Shown here one piece after another: positions 1-8,925 of a stretch of DNA of 64,000 nt. Below the pieces are notes generated by a model. It was not told the origin of the DNA. It worked only from the letters and a program-made list of their open reading frames with translations, and ran no database searches. Numbering within the stretch: position 1 is the stretch's first letter; every line of letters begins with the position of its first letter. The position numbers were made by a program, and so were the translations under genes. The stretch comes from Halorubrum sp. JWXQ-INN 858 (GTDB taxonomy: Archaea; Halobacteriota; Halobacteria; Halobacteriales; Haloferacaceae): positions 62,001 through 126,000 of the forward strand of contig NZ_WUAX01000014.1 of NCBI RefSeq assembly GCF_009806985.1, given 5' to 3'.

Positions 1-204
1 CGGTCGGATCGATACAACGCCCCGTCGACGCGGTGGGGCCGGAACGGATGCATCGTGATCGAAATGGCGCTCGGTAGGTTTGAGGTTCTCGACATCGGTC
101 GGGGTAATCGCTTCATTACAATGTCCGCGTACCGCCGGTACCCGACACATGTGTTCACGACGCCGTACCGAGCACCGACCGACGGTCCCGGAACCGGGTC
201 GCAG

Positions 205-1200
205 ATGAGTCCGGAGACACACACCGTTCACAAGCCGACGTTCGGCCAACGGTTCCCGATCGACCTCGTGCTCGTCGCGGCCGTCGTCGGGGGGACGTAC
301 GGGGCGCTACTGCTCGACATCGGCGGGGTGTTTCGGGTCATCCTCGGGGCGGTAACCGCGTGTTTCCTTCCGGGATACGTCACCGCGGCGGCCCTGTTCC
401 CGTGGCACGGGGAGGAGACGCGACCGCGCCGCGGACACGGCGACCGAACCCGGATCGACCTGCGGGAACGTGCCGTGATCGCGGTCGGACTCAGCGTGGC
501 GGTGTTGCCGATCCTCGGGCTCGCGGCCGGACAGGTCTTCACCGAGTTCACGGAGACCGCCGTGTTCGGTGTCGTCGCCGGCTACGTGGTGGTCGTCGGG
601 GCCGCCGCGGCCTTCCGACGCCTTCAGCTGCCCGAGAACCAACGGCTGTACGTTCCGTTCAGCGGATGGGTGACGGAGCTGCAGGAGGGAGTCACGACCG
701 GGTCGACGGCGAACCGGGTGCTGACGGTCGCGCTCGTGTGTAGTGTCGTCCTCGCCGCCGGCGTGCTCGCGTTCGCCGTCGCGACCCCGATGAACGGCGA
801 GACGTACACCGACTTCCACCTGGTGACGGAGGACGGCGACGAGCTCGTCTCCGCGGGGTATCCGGAGACCCTCACCCGCGGCGATCCGACCGATCTCACG
901 TGGGGAATCGAGAGCCATGAGGCCACGGAGACCGACTACACCGTCGTCGTGATGCAGGAACGGGTCACCGAACAGGACGGCGAGACCGTCCGTATCGAGG
1001 TCACACAGCTGGATCGAACCTCGACGACCGTCGCGCCGGGCGACGGGGAACAGTACGCCCACGAGGTCACGCCGGTCCTCGTCGGGGAGAACCTTCGGAT
1101 CGGCTACTATCTCTACCGGGGTGACGCGCCGGAGACGCCGACGGAGGAGGACGCGTATCGACACCTCCACATCTGGGTCGACGTCGAGTCCGGGGCGTGA
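205..1200 (+). CDS. DUF1616 membrane protein
   Basis: This is a 331-residue protein with about five hydrophobic helices (near residues 19-36, 41-64, 88-107, 118-136 and 169-191). An extracytoplasmic C-terminal domain follows, with the sequence FHLVTEDGDEL soon after the last helix. That layout is typical of haloarchaeal DUF1616 proteins, which commonly sit in surface-glycan or N-glycosylation clusters; the molecular role is not known to me. The frame stays open upstream to position 55, but those 50 residues have no helix and read unlike a haloarchaeal protein, so I chose ATG 205 (MSPETHTVHK). The glycosyltransferase-like gene and flippase nearby support a role in envelope polysaccharide. Confidence 0.8.
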   Translation: MSPETHTVHKPTFGQRFPIDLVLVAAVVGGTYGALLLDIGGVFRVILGAVTACFLPGYVTAAALFPWHGEETRPRRGHGDRTRIDLRERAVIAVGLSVAVLPILGLAAGQVFTEFTETAVFGVVAGYVVVVGAAAAFRRLQLPENQRLYVPFSGWVTELQEGVTTGSTANRVLTVALVCSVVLAAGVLAFAVATPMNGETYTDFHLVTEDGDELVSAGYPETLTRGDPTDLTWGIESHEATETDYTVVVMQERVTEQDGETVRIEVTQLDRTSTTVAPGDGEQYAHEVTPVLVGENLRIGYYLYRGDAPETPTEEDAYRHLHIWVDVESGA

Positions 1201-1495
1201 AGGTCCCCGGAGCGTCGACCGAAACCGACGGTCTCGACGACGACCGGAACCCCCTTCGCGATCGGAAAGCGTTCGCCCAACCTGGAAGCGACCGCTTGAC
1301 TGAGAGGCGAAAGCGTCGCATAACTAAGCCGTCGTTCGAGGTAGGCCCGTCCACCGCTCGCCACGTCGCGAGCGAGCCACACATGGTAGCAAGAGACGCC
1401 CGTTCCGCCACCGACACGTCGCCGATGGATCGTTCCCGACGAACACCGCGTCACCGACCGGGAACCGTCGCCTCGCGGACGTCGCGGGTGGACGG
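1201..1495. other. intergenic stretch, no gene seen
   Basis: These 295 bases separate the DUF1616 and DUF354 genes. Short open frames on both strands are Arg/Ser/Pro-rich and look like noise. A weak AT-rich patch (gcataacta, about 1317) is the only promoter-like sequence, and it lies far from the next start. Confidence 0.5.
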
Positions 1496-2533
1496 ATGAG
1501 CCGGATCCACTTCGACGTCACTCACCCGGCACACGTCCACCTGTTCCGGCACGCGATCCGGGACCTCGCCGACGCGGGCCACGGCGTGGTAGTCACCTCT
1601 CGCCGGAAGGAGATCACGACCGACCTCCTCGACGCCTACGGGATCCCGCACACGGTCCTGTCGACGATGGGCGAACGGAAGACCGGGCTGCTCTCGGAAT
1701 GGGGGCTCCGGGGCGCGCGGATGGTCCGGTACGACTGGCGGTACAAGCCGGACGTGATCGTCAGTCGCGTGAGCCCGACCGCGGTCGCCGCGGCCGCCGC
1801 GACCGGCGCGAAGAGCGTCGTGTTCCACGACCACGAGGGAACGACCCGCATGACCAAGGCGCTGTTGCCGTTCATCGACCGGCTGTGTACGTCGACGACG
1901 TTCGGAACGGACTACGGGACGCCCCACCGCCGCCATGACGGCGTCCAGGAGCTGGCGTACCTCCACCCGAACCGGTTCGAGGCGGACCGGGACCGGCTCC
2001 GCGAACACGGGGTCGACCCGGACGAGCCGTACGCCGTGTTGCGGTTCGTCTCGATGGGCGCACACCACGACGTCGGGCTCGAAGGGCTTTCATCGGACGC
2101 CAAGCGGCGGCTCGTCGACGAGCTGTCCGCGTTCGGACCGGTGTACGTCTCCGCCGAGGACGGCATCCCCACGGACCTGTCGGCGGAGCCGGTCCCGGTT
2201 CCGCCCGCGGCGATACACGACCTCCTCGCGGAGGCCGGGACCGTCGTGACGGACTCGAACACGATGGCGACCGAGGCCGGACTGCTCGGGACGCCGACCG
2301 TCAGGTCCGGCTCGTACACGAGCACCGAGTTCAGCAACTTCGAGGTGCTCGGGGAAGCGGGGATCGTCGAGTCGTACGGCGACGAGGGACGGGCGGTCGA
2401 CCGGGCCGTGGAGTTGGCCGGCGACCCGGACGCGCCCGACCGATGGGAGCGGAAGCGCGACGCCTACCTCGAGGGGGCCGACGACGTCACGGAGTTCATG
2501 GTCGACACGATCCTGGAGGTCGCCAGCGAGTGA
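1496..2533 (+). CDS. DUF354 family glycosyltransferase-like protein
   Basis: This is a 345-residue soluble protein opening MSRIHFDVTHPAHVHLFRH. The early HPAHVHLF motif and overall length match the archaeal DUF354 family, whose fold is predicted to be GT-B-like, close to UDP-GlcNAc 2-epimerases and MurG-type transferases. The C-terminal half carries a sugar-nucleotide-site-like stretch (DSNTMATEAGLLGTPTVRSGSY). No membrane segment or signal is visible. Its position between a DUF1616 gene and a beta-helix protein, with a flippase further on, suggests glycan assembly. Donor and acceptor cannot be read from sequence. Confidence 0.82.
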   Translation: MSRIHFDVTHPAHVHLFRHAIRDLADAGHGVVVTSRRKEITTDLLDAYGIPHTVLSTMGERKTGLLSEWGLRGARMVRYDWRYKPDVIVSRVSPTAVAAAAATGAKSVVFHDHEGTTRMTKALLPFIDRLCTSTTFGTDYGTPHRRHDGVQELAYLHPNRFEADRDRLREHGVDPDEPYAVLRFVSMGAHHDVGLEGLSSDAKRRLVDELSAFGPVYVSAEDGIPTDLSAEPVPVPPAAIHDLLAEAGTVVTDSNTMATEAGLLGTPTVRSGSYTSTEFSNFEVLGEAGIVESYGDEGRAVDRAVELAGDPDAPDRWERKRDAYLEGADDVTEFMVDTILEVASE

Positions 2534-2700
2534 GAGCGGGGCAGGCGAGTGACGGCCGGCCGGTAACCGCTCCATACAGTCGATAACGTCACCATACGGT
2601 CGGTAATCCCATCATACGACCCCGAAAACGGGAGCTTACCGCCGAAGCCCCGACGGTGCGCCCTCGGACCCCCGAGGTACGACAGCCGTACTGCGGGTAA

Positions 2701-2718
2701 GCAAATATTATAAACGGA
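2701..2718 (+). promoter_or_regulatory. probable TATA region before the beta-helix gene
   Basis: An AT-rich run (aaatattataaacgg) stands out in a GC-rich intergenic region between 2534 and 2863. Initiation would fall near 2740, leaving an untranslated leader of roughly 70-120 nt depending on the start used. The rest of the gap shows no gene. Confidence 0.45.
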
Positions 2719-2863
2719 GCAGCGTCCCGTGATTTCGAATCAAGGTATCCATAACGAAACGAAGTGTGCGCGCAAACACCCGTGAGCCATGGACGGGTAA
2801 GTACGGAGCGTGTCAAAGGAACCGGTCGATAGCTATTCTTCTGTAAGCATATCCTACCCGGAC

Positions 2864-4801
2864 ATGGCGAAAGGCCATTCCAACGACGGAGACAGTAACG
2901 ATCGACATACCGACTCCGGTCCGAAGTATGAGGTCCCTACCGAGTCAGGGGTCGGCCGGCGGTCGTTCATGAAGATCGCGGGCGCAGGTGCGGCGATCGC
3001 GGCGACGGGCGGCGTCGGTGCCGCCTCCGCGTTCGACGGACTCGAGACGGATCGGGTCGTCGATCTCGGCGAGGAAGGGCTCTCCGAGGGCGACGTGATC
3101 GACCCGTACCTCGACGAGTACTTCGTCGACGGGACTGAAGTACGCGTCCCGGAGGGCGAGTACGACTGGGAGGGCCGCGGGTTCCACCGCGCGGCGACCC
3201 GGAACGCGGCGGTCATCGGTCAGGGCGAGGTCATCCTGAACGCGGTCGACGACTGGTACCGAAACACGATCGTCGCCGAGGAGGGAACGATCGCGATCCA
3301 GAACTTCACGGTTCGGGGCACCGTCGAGGAGTCGCGGAACCGATTCGAGGCCGAGTCGGGCGCACGTGTCGTCGTCGACAACTGGAACTTCCCCGACGGG
3401 TCCGCCGAGGGAACGAGCGGGCGGGCGTTCTACGTCCCCGGCGACCACGCCGGCGAGGTCGAGTTCCGGAACTGTTACGTGAGAGGGTTTACCGACAACG
3501 GCATCTACGCCACGTCGCCCGGCAAGGGCGAGGGCGGGAAGGTCGTCGTCGACAGCTGTTTCGTTCACAACAACAACATCGCCGGCATCCGCATCGGCGG
3601 GCGGGGCAGCACGGTGCGGAACTGTGTGGTGCTCAACGACGACTCCGCGCCGGTGGCGGGCGGCGGTGGCCGGAACCAGCGCGGGATCCGCATCGGGAAC
3701 TACGAACACTCCCAGGACATGGTGATCGAGAACGTCGACATCATTCACACCGGCGACGACCTCGGCGGTGGCGGCCCGATCCGCTTCTCGAAGGACTCGC
3801 CGCTGAGCACGGGTCACATGGAGAACGTTCGGATCCGAAACGACAGGGACATCGCCGCGATCGCTCCCAAGCGCTCCCGCGCTGAGGGCTGGACCGGGAA
3901 CAACATCAGCGTCACCGGAACGGGCGACCTCGACGTCCCGGACTGGTTCACGAACGTCTGCCAGGGCAGCGACTGTACGGTACCCGACGCGGACGAGCCG
4001 AGCACCGACGGGTCCTTCACCGACACCGACGGAACGGATGACGACGACGACTACGCGGTCGACGACTCGACCGAGCTCGTCCTCGTGACGACGGATTCGG
4101 GCGGGATCAACTACTCGTTCACGGCCACGGACGAGATCACGCCGCTGTACGACCGCGACGAGTTCCGTGCGAACCGCTCGGCACCGACCGACAGCGCGTC
4201 CGAGAACGACGACGGTACGTGGACCGCGACCGGCTCGACCGGCGGAGGCAGCGGCGAGAGCGGTGACTCCTTCCGGTTCCTGGGCGGCCTCCTCGACATC
4301 GACGTCACGGGCGACGTCGACGGCCTGACGCTGTACGCCGACGACGAGGAGCTCACCATTGAGGAGCTGATGGAGGAGTACGGCACGACCCTGGAGGAAG
4401 AAGAGGAAGAAGAAGAGGAAGAGGAAGAGGAAGAAGAAGAGGAAGAGGAGGAACCCTCCGATCCCGAAGAGGAGGAAGACGAGAACGAGGAGGAAGACGA
4501 GAACGAGGACGAACTCCCCACTGGAGCGGACGGCGAGCTCTCGAACCGGATCATCGTCGACGGGACGCGGGTCGATTCGATCGCGAGCTACGAGTTCCAC
4601 GTCTCCGGCGACATCGAGCCCGACGAGACCATCAGCTCCGAAGGCAACACCGTGTGGGACGACATGGACGACGTCGTCGATGAGGGTTCCGTCGTGGGCG
4701 TCGTTGCAAAAGGCATCGACGGCTTCCGCTACTCCGGAGAGCTCACCTCGATGAGTGTGGACGGCGTTCTCGAAGTCACGATCGAGAGCAGCGACATCTG
4801 A
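2864..4801 (+). CDS. Tat-exported right-handed beta-helix protein with poly-Glu linker
   Basis: This is a 645-residue protein from ATG 2864; GTG 2810 is an in-frame alternative that adds 18 residues. A Tat signal (GRRSFMKIAGAG, RR near residues 32-33) is followed by parallel beta-helix repeats of the pectate-lyase/NosD type (for example RNCYVRGFTDNGIY, VDSCFVHNNNIAGIRIGG). A Thr/Asp/Ser-rich beta domain, about 20 consecutive Glu, a second acidic stretch and a final beta domain come next. It is probably an extracellular carbohydrate-binding or polysaccharide-modifying protein; no catalytic residues can be assigned. It is a divergent homologue of the lipoprotein at 61168-62523, sharing the FxDNGxYA helix rungs. 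Confidence 0.8.
   Translation: MAKGHSNDGDSNDRHTDSGPKYEVPTESGVGRRSFMKIAGAGAAIAATGGVGAASAFDGLETDRVVDLGEEGLSEGDVIDPYLDEYFVDGTEVRVPEGEYDWEGRGFHRAATRNAAVIGQGEVILNAVDDWYRNTIVAEEGTIAIQNFTVRGTVEESRNRFEAESGARVVVDNWNFPDGSAEGTSGRAFYVPGDHAGEVEFRNCYVRGFTDNGIYATSPGKGEGGKVVVDSCFVHNNNIAGIRIGGRGSTVRNCVVLNDDSAPVAGGGGRNQRGIRIGNYEHSQDMVIENVDIIHTGDDLGGGGPIRFSKDSPLSTGHMENVRIRNDRDIAAIAPKRSRAEGWTGNNISVTGTGDLDVPDWFTNVCQGSDCTVPDADEPSTDGSFTDTDGTDDDDDYAVDDSTELVLVTTDSGGINYSFTATDEITPLYDRDEFRANRSAPTDSASENDDGTWTATGSTGGGSGESGDSFRFLGGLLDIDVTGDVDGLTLYADDEELTIEELMEEYGTTLEEEEEEEEEEEEEEEEEEEEPSDPEEEEDENEEEDENEDELPTGADGELSNRIIVDGTRVDSIASYEFHVSGDIEPDETISSEGNTVWDDMDDVVDEGSVVGVVAKGIDGFRYSGELTSMSVDGVLEVTIESSDI
4393..4454 (+). repeat. 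62-bp pure purine (GAA/GAG) tract encoding poly-Glu
   Basis: An uninterrupted run of A and G on the + strand consists of gaa and gag codons inside the beta-helix gene. It makes about 20 Glu residues and is a slippage-prone, length-variable type of sequence. A second, less pure acidic run follows to about 4510. Confidence 0.85.
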
Positions 4802-4803
4802 CG

Positions 4804-5022
4804 ATGGTGTCAATGTCGTTCGGCGAATGGGAGCGGCTCCCACCCGATCCCGACCCGGTAGCGGACCTGGGATACTCGCCCGGAAAATGGACCGTCCGCG
4901 AAACGAACCGCGGCGGCCGCCGCCACGTCGTCTTCGCCTGTGACGACGAGGCCGAGCGGGACCGCGAGTCGTTCATCATCGCGACCGGGGCCGCGGTCGA
5001 GGACCTCGTCGACCGGCGGTAG
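4804..5022 (+). CDS. small conserved-looking soluble protein, function unknown
   Basis: This is a 72-residue protein (72 codons plus stop) starting two codons after the beta-helix gene ends, so probably co-transcribed. It reads like a small haloarchaeal protein with one alpha/beta unit (SPGKWTVRETNRGGRRHVVFACDD, then ESFIIATGAAVEDLVDRR). No cysteine pair, signal or membrane helix is present. Internal Met4 gives an alternative start at 4813. I do not recognise the family with certainty. It is convergent with the flippase, 35 bases away. Confidence 0.62.
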   Translation: MVSMSFGEWERLPPDPDPVADLGYSPGKWTVRETNRGGRRHVVFACDDEAERDRESFIIATGAAVEDLVDRR

Positions 5023-5057
5023 GTCTCGGCCCTCGCCCCTCCGGTCGGGCGGAGCCA

Positions 5058-6527
5058 TCAGGCGAAGTAGTCACGTATCTCCGCGACGTCGACGATCCCG
5101 GTCGAAACGGACAGCCCAGCCCAGATAGCGACGCCGACGCCGACGACTCCCAGGAGCGTCGGGACGCCCGAGACGTACGGGACGAGCATGGCGACGCTAG
5201 CTGCCATGACCACGGAGACGACGGCGACCTGTACGGACGAACGGGCGACGCGGCCGAACGAGACCGGGAGCTCGAGGGTGATGATGAAGACGTTCGTGAA
5301 CACGTAGCCGCTGTGGGTGATCACGGTCGCAACGGCCGCGCCGGCCGCGCCGAACTCCGGGATCAACAGGAGGTTGAGCCCGAAGTTGGCGACCGCCATG
5401 GTCGTTTTGATTATCGCCCGGTGTCGCGCCCGACCGAGGAAGTCGAGGCCGTCGCTCGTGATCCGCGAGATCGAGTTCACGAGGACGTACACGGAGAATA
5501 TCTGGACGACGATGACCCCACCGACGTAGTCGGGGCCGAACACGTGGCGGACGAGCGGGTCGGCGACGAGGAACAGCCCGGCGACCGCCGGGATGTAGAG
5601 GATGAGCACCGCCTCGAGCGAGCGTTCGTATATCCGTGCGGCCCGCTCCCGGTTGTCTCCGGCCTTCTGCTCGCCGACCGTCGGGGAGATCGTCGTCCCG
5701 AGCGAGGTCGCCGGGGTGACCGCCACCTGTGCGACCTGTTTGCCGACGGTGTAGTAGGCGACGGCGACCGGGTTCACCAACGCGCCGACGAGGATCGTGT
5801 CGACCCGCTTGTCGAGGACGGTCGCCCCGCGGGTGGCGGTCAGGGGGACGCTGTACTCGAGGAGCCGCCGAACGAGGTCGCTGTCGCGAGCGACCGACGG
5901 GTCGTACGTCCGATAGAACCGGCGGTAGAGGACGACCCCACCGACCGCCGTGGCCACCGCGAACCCGATGATGTAGCCGAGGAACGCGCCGACCACGCCG
6001 AGCCCGAGCCCGACGAGTGCGATCACGAAGACGAACCGGACGATCGCCGACAGCGCGCTGACGAGGGCGCTCAAGTCCACCCGGTTGAGCCCTTGAAACA
6101 CGCTGACGAGCAGCTTCCGGAGCGACTGAAAGACGATGTAGCCGATCCCGAACACGAGCACCGGGGCGAGCCCCGGCTCGTCGAGGTAGTCGGCGATGAG
6201 CGGGCTCCCCGCGGAGACGGCGAGGCCGACGCCGAGAGAGAGGAGCAGCAGCGTCCAAAGCGAGGAGCGAATGACGTAGCGGACCTGATCGCGGTCGACC
6301 TCGCCGTACTCCGTGACGTAGCGGCCGGCGGACGACGGGAGCCCGAGCGTTCCGAAGATCGCGACGACGCCGATGATCGACAGCGCGTAGAAGAAGAGCC
6401 CGTACTCCTCCGGGGTCATCAGGTACCGCGCGAGGATGACGATCAGCAGCGAGTTCGCGAGCGTGTCGATCAGGTTCGCCCCGAACGACGCGCTCACCCC
6501 GCGCGAAATCCGGTCAGCGATCGACAT
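5058..6527 (-). CDS. polysaccharide/oligosaccharide flippase (Wzx-like, MOP superfamily)
   Basis: This is a 489-residue integral membrane protein with about 12-14 helices and almost no long loops, as expected for Wzx-type lipid-linked oligosaccharide flippases. The N-terminus (RISRGVSASFGANLIDTLAN, then ARYLMTPEEYGLFFYALS) matches the family's first helix and the conserved L.PEEYGLF turn. The C-terminal half carries the polysaccharide-biosynthesis C domain (ISRITSDGLDFLGRARH). It would move glycolipid precursors across the membrane. Neighbouring glycan genes support the role. Substrate is unknown. Confidence 0.9.
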   Translation of the reverse strand: MSIADRISRGVSASFGANLIDTLANSLLIVILARYLMTPEEYGLFFYALSIIGVVAIFGTLGLPSSAGRYVTEYGEVDRDQVRYVIRSSLWTLLLLSLGVGLAVSAGSPLIADYLDEPGLAPVLVFGIGYIVFQSLRKLLVSVFQGLNRVDLSALVSALSAIVRFVFVIALVGLGLGVVGAFLGYIIGFAVATAVGGVVLYRRFYRTYDPSVARDSDLVRRLLEYSVPLTATRGATVLDKRVDTILVGALVNPVAVAYYTVGKQVAQVAVTPATSLGTTISPTVGEQKAGDNRERAARIYERSLEAVLILYIPAVAGLFLVADPLVRHVFGPDYVGGVIVVQIFSVYVLVNSISRITSDGLDFLGRARHRAIIKTTMAVANFGLNLLLIPEFGAAGAAVATVITHSGYVFTNVFIITLELPVSFGRVARSSVQVAVVSVVMAASVAMLVPYVSGVPTLLGVVGVGVAIWAGLSVSTGIVDVAEIRDYFA

Positions 6528-6869
6528 CCGTGACGGGAGGAGCGGGGATGACGGGATGCCGCGTGGGAACGATACGGGCGAGAACGGACGAGAACGACGG
6601 GAAACGGTTCTGTCGGGTCATAGGGGTCATAGACGACGATGGTTGTAGTCGAGTCCCCGAGCGGGGCCGACGTGTACCGTTGGAACGGGAGATGACGGCC
6701 TTTGTAATGGAGCGCCTGACCACACCCGGAGAACGCTCGACACCGCTCTCGGAGGCCGGCCACGACCGAGACGGCTCGACCGAGAAGCGTAGTCGGGCGA
6801 ACCGGAACGGCCCGATGAAAGCCGGGGCGATCAACGGAGAAACCGGTGCAGTCGGCGGGAAAGGGGAGC
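6528..6869. other. intergenic stretch, no gene seen
   Basis: These 342 bases lie between the flippase start and the end of the TauE-like gene, both on the minus strand. They should hold the flippase promoter. I saw no strong TATA box, hairpin or credible small gene; the open frames are Arg-rich noise. Confidence 0.5.
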
Positions 6870-7925
6870 TTACTCCGGTGACGCCGCCCCTCGGCGGCGC
6901 GTCGCGCGCAGGGACCGCAGGGCCGTGTAGAGGATCGCGGCCGCGACGACGACGGCGGCGCCGATCACGAGCAGCAGCCCGAGCGTCTCGAGAAGCTCGC
7001 TGCCCACGTAGGACCCGACTTCGCCGATGCCGACCGCCAGCGCGCCGACGAGGAGCATCCCGCCGAAGTACACCTTGATCCCGTCGGCGTCGACGACGGC
7101 GGTCGCGGCCGAGCCGACGCGGGCCCCGAGCGCGCTACCGAACAGGAGCGGCACGACGATACCGAGATCGACGCCGCCGCCCTGTCCGTAGAGGTAGCTC
7201 CCGATCGCGCCGGAGAAGACGATCTCGAAGAGGTCGGTCCCCACGGCCACCGGGACCGGGACCCCGATGGCGTAGATCATCGCCGGCATGCGGATGAACC
7301 CGCCGCCGACCCCGAGAAACCCCGACAACAGGCCGGTGAGGAACGCCACGAACGTGATCACCCACGCCGAGACCTGTACGTCGCCGCGCAGGGAGACCAT
7401 CGGCGGGATCCGAACCGTCTCCTGGATCCGTTTGGCCACCGGGGGGATCTCGTAGTCGCTGAGGTCTTTGTCCGCGGCGTCGTGATCGATCCCGGCACCG
7501 TCGCCGGCGAGGGCTTCGCGAGTGACCAACAGCCCGATACCGCCGAGCAGGAGCACGTACGCGACGCTGATGACGCCGCCGGCCAGCCCGAGAGCCTCCA
7601 GATAGAAGACGCTCGCGCGCCCGACCTCGATACCGAGCGTCGTCCCCGCGATCATGATCACGCCGAGCTTGTAGTCGACCTGCCCGAGGTCGTGGTGTTT
7701 GAGCGTCGCGATGACGGCCGTCCCGAAGACGAACGCCATCCCGCTACCGACCGCGACCCGCGGCGCGTAGCCCATCATCAACAGGGCGGGGGTGACGAGG
7801 AAGGAACCGCCCATCCCGAAGAACCCGAAGAGGACGCCGACGACGAGCCCGAAGCCGACGAACAGCGCCAGCAGCTCCGGCGAGCCGCCCAAGAGAGCGA
7901 AGCTACTGTCCAGCACGTTGGTCAC
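6870..7925 (-). CDS. TauE/SafE (TSUP) family permease, copy 1
   Basis: This is a 351-residue membrane protein of the TSUP family, which exports or imports sulfite, sulfoacetate, thiosulfate and related anions. The two homologous halves are visible: FGFFGMGGSFLVTPALL near residue 33 and GFLGVGGGFIRMPAMIYA near residue 206, each with the glycine-rich family motif. It is strongly similar to the TSUP at 11096-12139 (shared MAFVFGTAVIATLKHHD). Its start overlaps the end of a tiny membrane-protein gene by 23 bases, suggesting translational coupling. The neighbouring thiol and sulfur-carrier genes suggest an inorganic or organic sulfur anion as substrate. Confidence 0.9.
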   Translation of the reverse strand: MTNVLDSSFALLGGSPELLALFVGFGLVVGVLFGFFGMGGSFLVTPALLMMGYAPRVAVGSGMAFVFGTAVIATLKHHDLGQVDYKLGVIMIAGTTLGIEVGRASVFYLEALGLAGGVISVAYVLLLGGIGLLVTREALAGDGAGIDHDAADKDLSDYEIPPVAKRIQETVRIPPMVSLRGDVQVSAWVITFVAFLTGLLSGFLGVGGGFIRMPAMIYAIGVPVPVAVGTDLFEIVFSGAIGSYLYGQGGGVDLGIVVPLLFGSALGARVGSAATAVVDADGIKVYFGGMLLVGALAVGIGEVGSYVGSELLETLGLLLVIGAAVVVAAAILYTALRSLRATRRRGAASPE

Positions 7926-8070
7926 CCCCGACCAGGACGTCCATGACGCGAGGTCCGACGAGCCGCTCGAGGCCGCCGTAGCCGACGTACAACACGACGG
8001 CCTCCAGCAGTATCACGCCGATCAACAGCGCCGTCTGTGGGTCCCACGTGGGAACCGCTAATCCAGCCAT
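7903..8070 (-). CDS. mini membrane protein paired with TSUP, copy 1
   Basis: This is a 55-residue protein with one hydrophobic helix (TALLIGVILLEAVVLYVGYG). ATG 8070 is preceded by a good Shine-Dalgarno match (ggaggg, about 8 bases upstream); the frame extends to a TTG at 8127, but I prefer the ATG. It is clearly homologous to the 52-residue protein at 10933-11091: both have L(L/I)xVxLLEAxxLxxGYGxLE followed by a Pro. Both immediately precede a TSUP permease, so it is likely an accessory or regulatory subunit of the transporter. It may belong to one of the small haloarchaeal DUF families (DUF7512 comes to mind, unverified). Confidence 0.78.
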   Translation of the reverse strand: MAGLAVPTWDPQTALLIGVILLEAVVLYVGYGGLERLVGPRVMDVLVGGDQRAGQ

Positions 8071-8173
8071 CGATTCGCCCTCCGGCCGACGCAGGTAGTA
8101 GTTCGAATCAGATACATTTCTGTTCAACGTATCGTACCCGTCAGGCCGTTATAACAGTTGTGTCTAAACAGCA

Positions 8174-8180
8174 CAATACT
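8174..8180 (-). promoter_or_regulatory. AGTATTG motif, TSUP operon 1
   Basis: Read toward the minus-strand mini-protein gene, the sequence is ATATAGTATTGTG followed by TTTAG a few bases on. This is nearly the same string as at 10828-10847 before TSUP operon 2, and in the same orientation relative to the gene. It lies about 20 bp upstream of a TATA-like box. Confidence 0.45.
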
Positions 8181-8271
8181 ATATCTCGGTAACCCCTCCG
8201 CGACCATGGATAACTTACGGGGCGGTTATACCTCCAATCGAAGCAGACGCCGCCTGAGTGCGATAGGGCAC

Positions 8272-8278
8272 AGTATTG
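8272..8278 (+). promoter_or_regulatory. AGTATTG motif between TSUP operon 1 and thioredoxin
   Basis: The context is cacagtattggt. It is a further copy of the heptamer in this intergenic region, in the orientation of the downstream thioredoxin gene but about 200 bp from its start, so its assignment is weaker than the others. Confidence 0.3.
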
Positions 8279-8442
8279 GTGGTGAGACGGACCCCCTGCC
8301 CGTGTGGCGGACGGACCAAGCCGAGCGCTCATGACCACACCGGTTCAGACGGAATAGCCAGAGTATCGTCGGTTAAGCCGCCCACACTCGCATGGTATAG
8401 GGGCGTTCGGTTGCCATTCAATATTGTAAAAACTATCCAAAG

Positions 8443-8452
8443 CTATTATAAG
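8443..8452 (+). promoter_or_regulatory. TATA box of thioredoxin gene (leaderless)
   Basis: The box attataag lies about 28 bp before ATG 8476. That spacing places transcription initiation at or very near the start codon, as is common for leaderless haloarchaeal mRNAs. Confidence 0.6.
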
Positions 8453-8475
8453 TGTACACGTCGTAGCCGGAAGCG

Positions 8476-8820
8476 ATGAGTTCGAAAAGCGAGCCCGTTC
8501 CGACGGAACCGATCGCGCTGGGTGCTGAAGGGGACCTCGAGGACGCCGTGTCGGCGTACGACGTCGTTCTCGTCGATTTCTACGCGGACTGGTGTGGGCC
8601 CTGCCAGATGATGGAGCCGACGATCGAGGCGCTGGCCGCCGACACCGACGCGGCCGTGCTCAAGGTCGACGTCGACAGGTTCCAGGGCCTGGCCGGAGAG
8701 TACGGCGTCCAGGGGATCCCGACGCTCCTGCTGTTCGTCGACGGCGAGCTCGCGGACCGGATGGTCGGCGCACAGACCGCCGAGAGCCTGACGGCCGCGA
8801 TCGAGCGGCATACCGCCTGA
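8476..8820 (+). CDS. thioredoxin
   Basis: This is a 114-residue cytoplasmic thioredoxin. The classical active site is intact: VDFYADWCGPCQMMEP near residues 34-48, the Asp of the DFYA strand, and the cis-Pro loop GIPTLLLF near residue 79. There is a short extra N-terminus of about 15 residues. It reduces protein disulfides and persulfides. In this neighbourhood of sulfur-transfer proteins it could also recharge rhodanese or TusA-type carriers (inference). A TATA box at leaderless distance supports the start. Confidence 0.95.
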   Translation: MSSKSEPVPTEPIALGAEGDLEDAVSAYDVVLVDFYADWCGPCQMMEPTIEALAADTDAAVLKVDVDRFQGLAGEYGVQGIPTLLLFVDGELADRMVGAQTAESLTAAIERHTA

Positions 8821-8925
8821 GAGCGGAACCACGACGTAAACGGGCGACCGACGGGACGGAAACTCGGTCGAAGACGCGAACGAGCGGCCGACGGACAGAG
8901 GTAGCTACGAGCGAGACACCACACG

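Larger units (their letters stand above)
8071..8475. promoter_or_regulatory. divergent promoter region between TSUP operon 1 and thioredoxin
   Basis: These 405 bases contain no credible gene. Toward the minus strand there is a TATA-like gttataac (about 8148-8155). The complement of CAATACT (8174-8180) lies about 20 bp upstream of it, in the pattern seen at TSUP operon 2. Toward the plus strand, ctattataagtg lies about 25-30 bp before the thioredoxin ATG, with a variant motif AATATTG at 8420-8426. A further AGTATTG sits at 8272-8278. Confidence 0.6.

Noticed and set aside
2945..4843. Long open frame antisense to the beta-helix gene (632 codons)
   Set aside because: It mirrors the third-position GC of the sense gene, is Val/Arg/Asp-rich without motifs, and the sense strand has a Tat signal and clear repeats.
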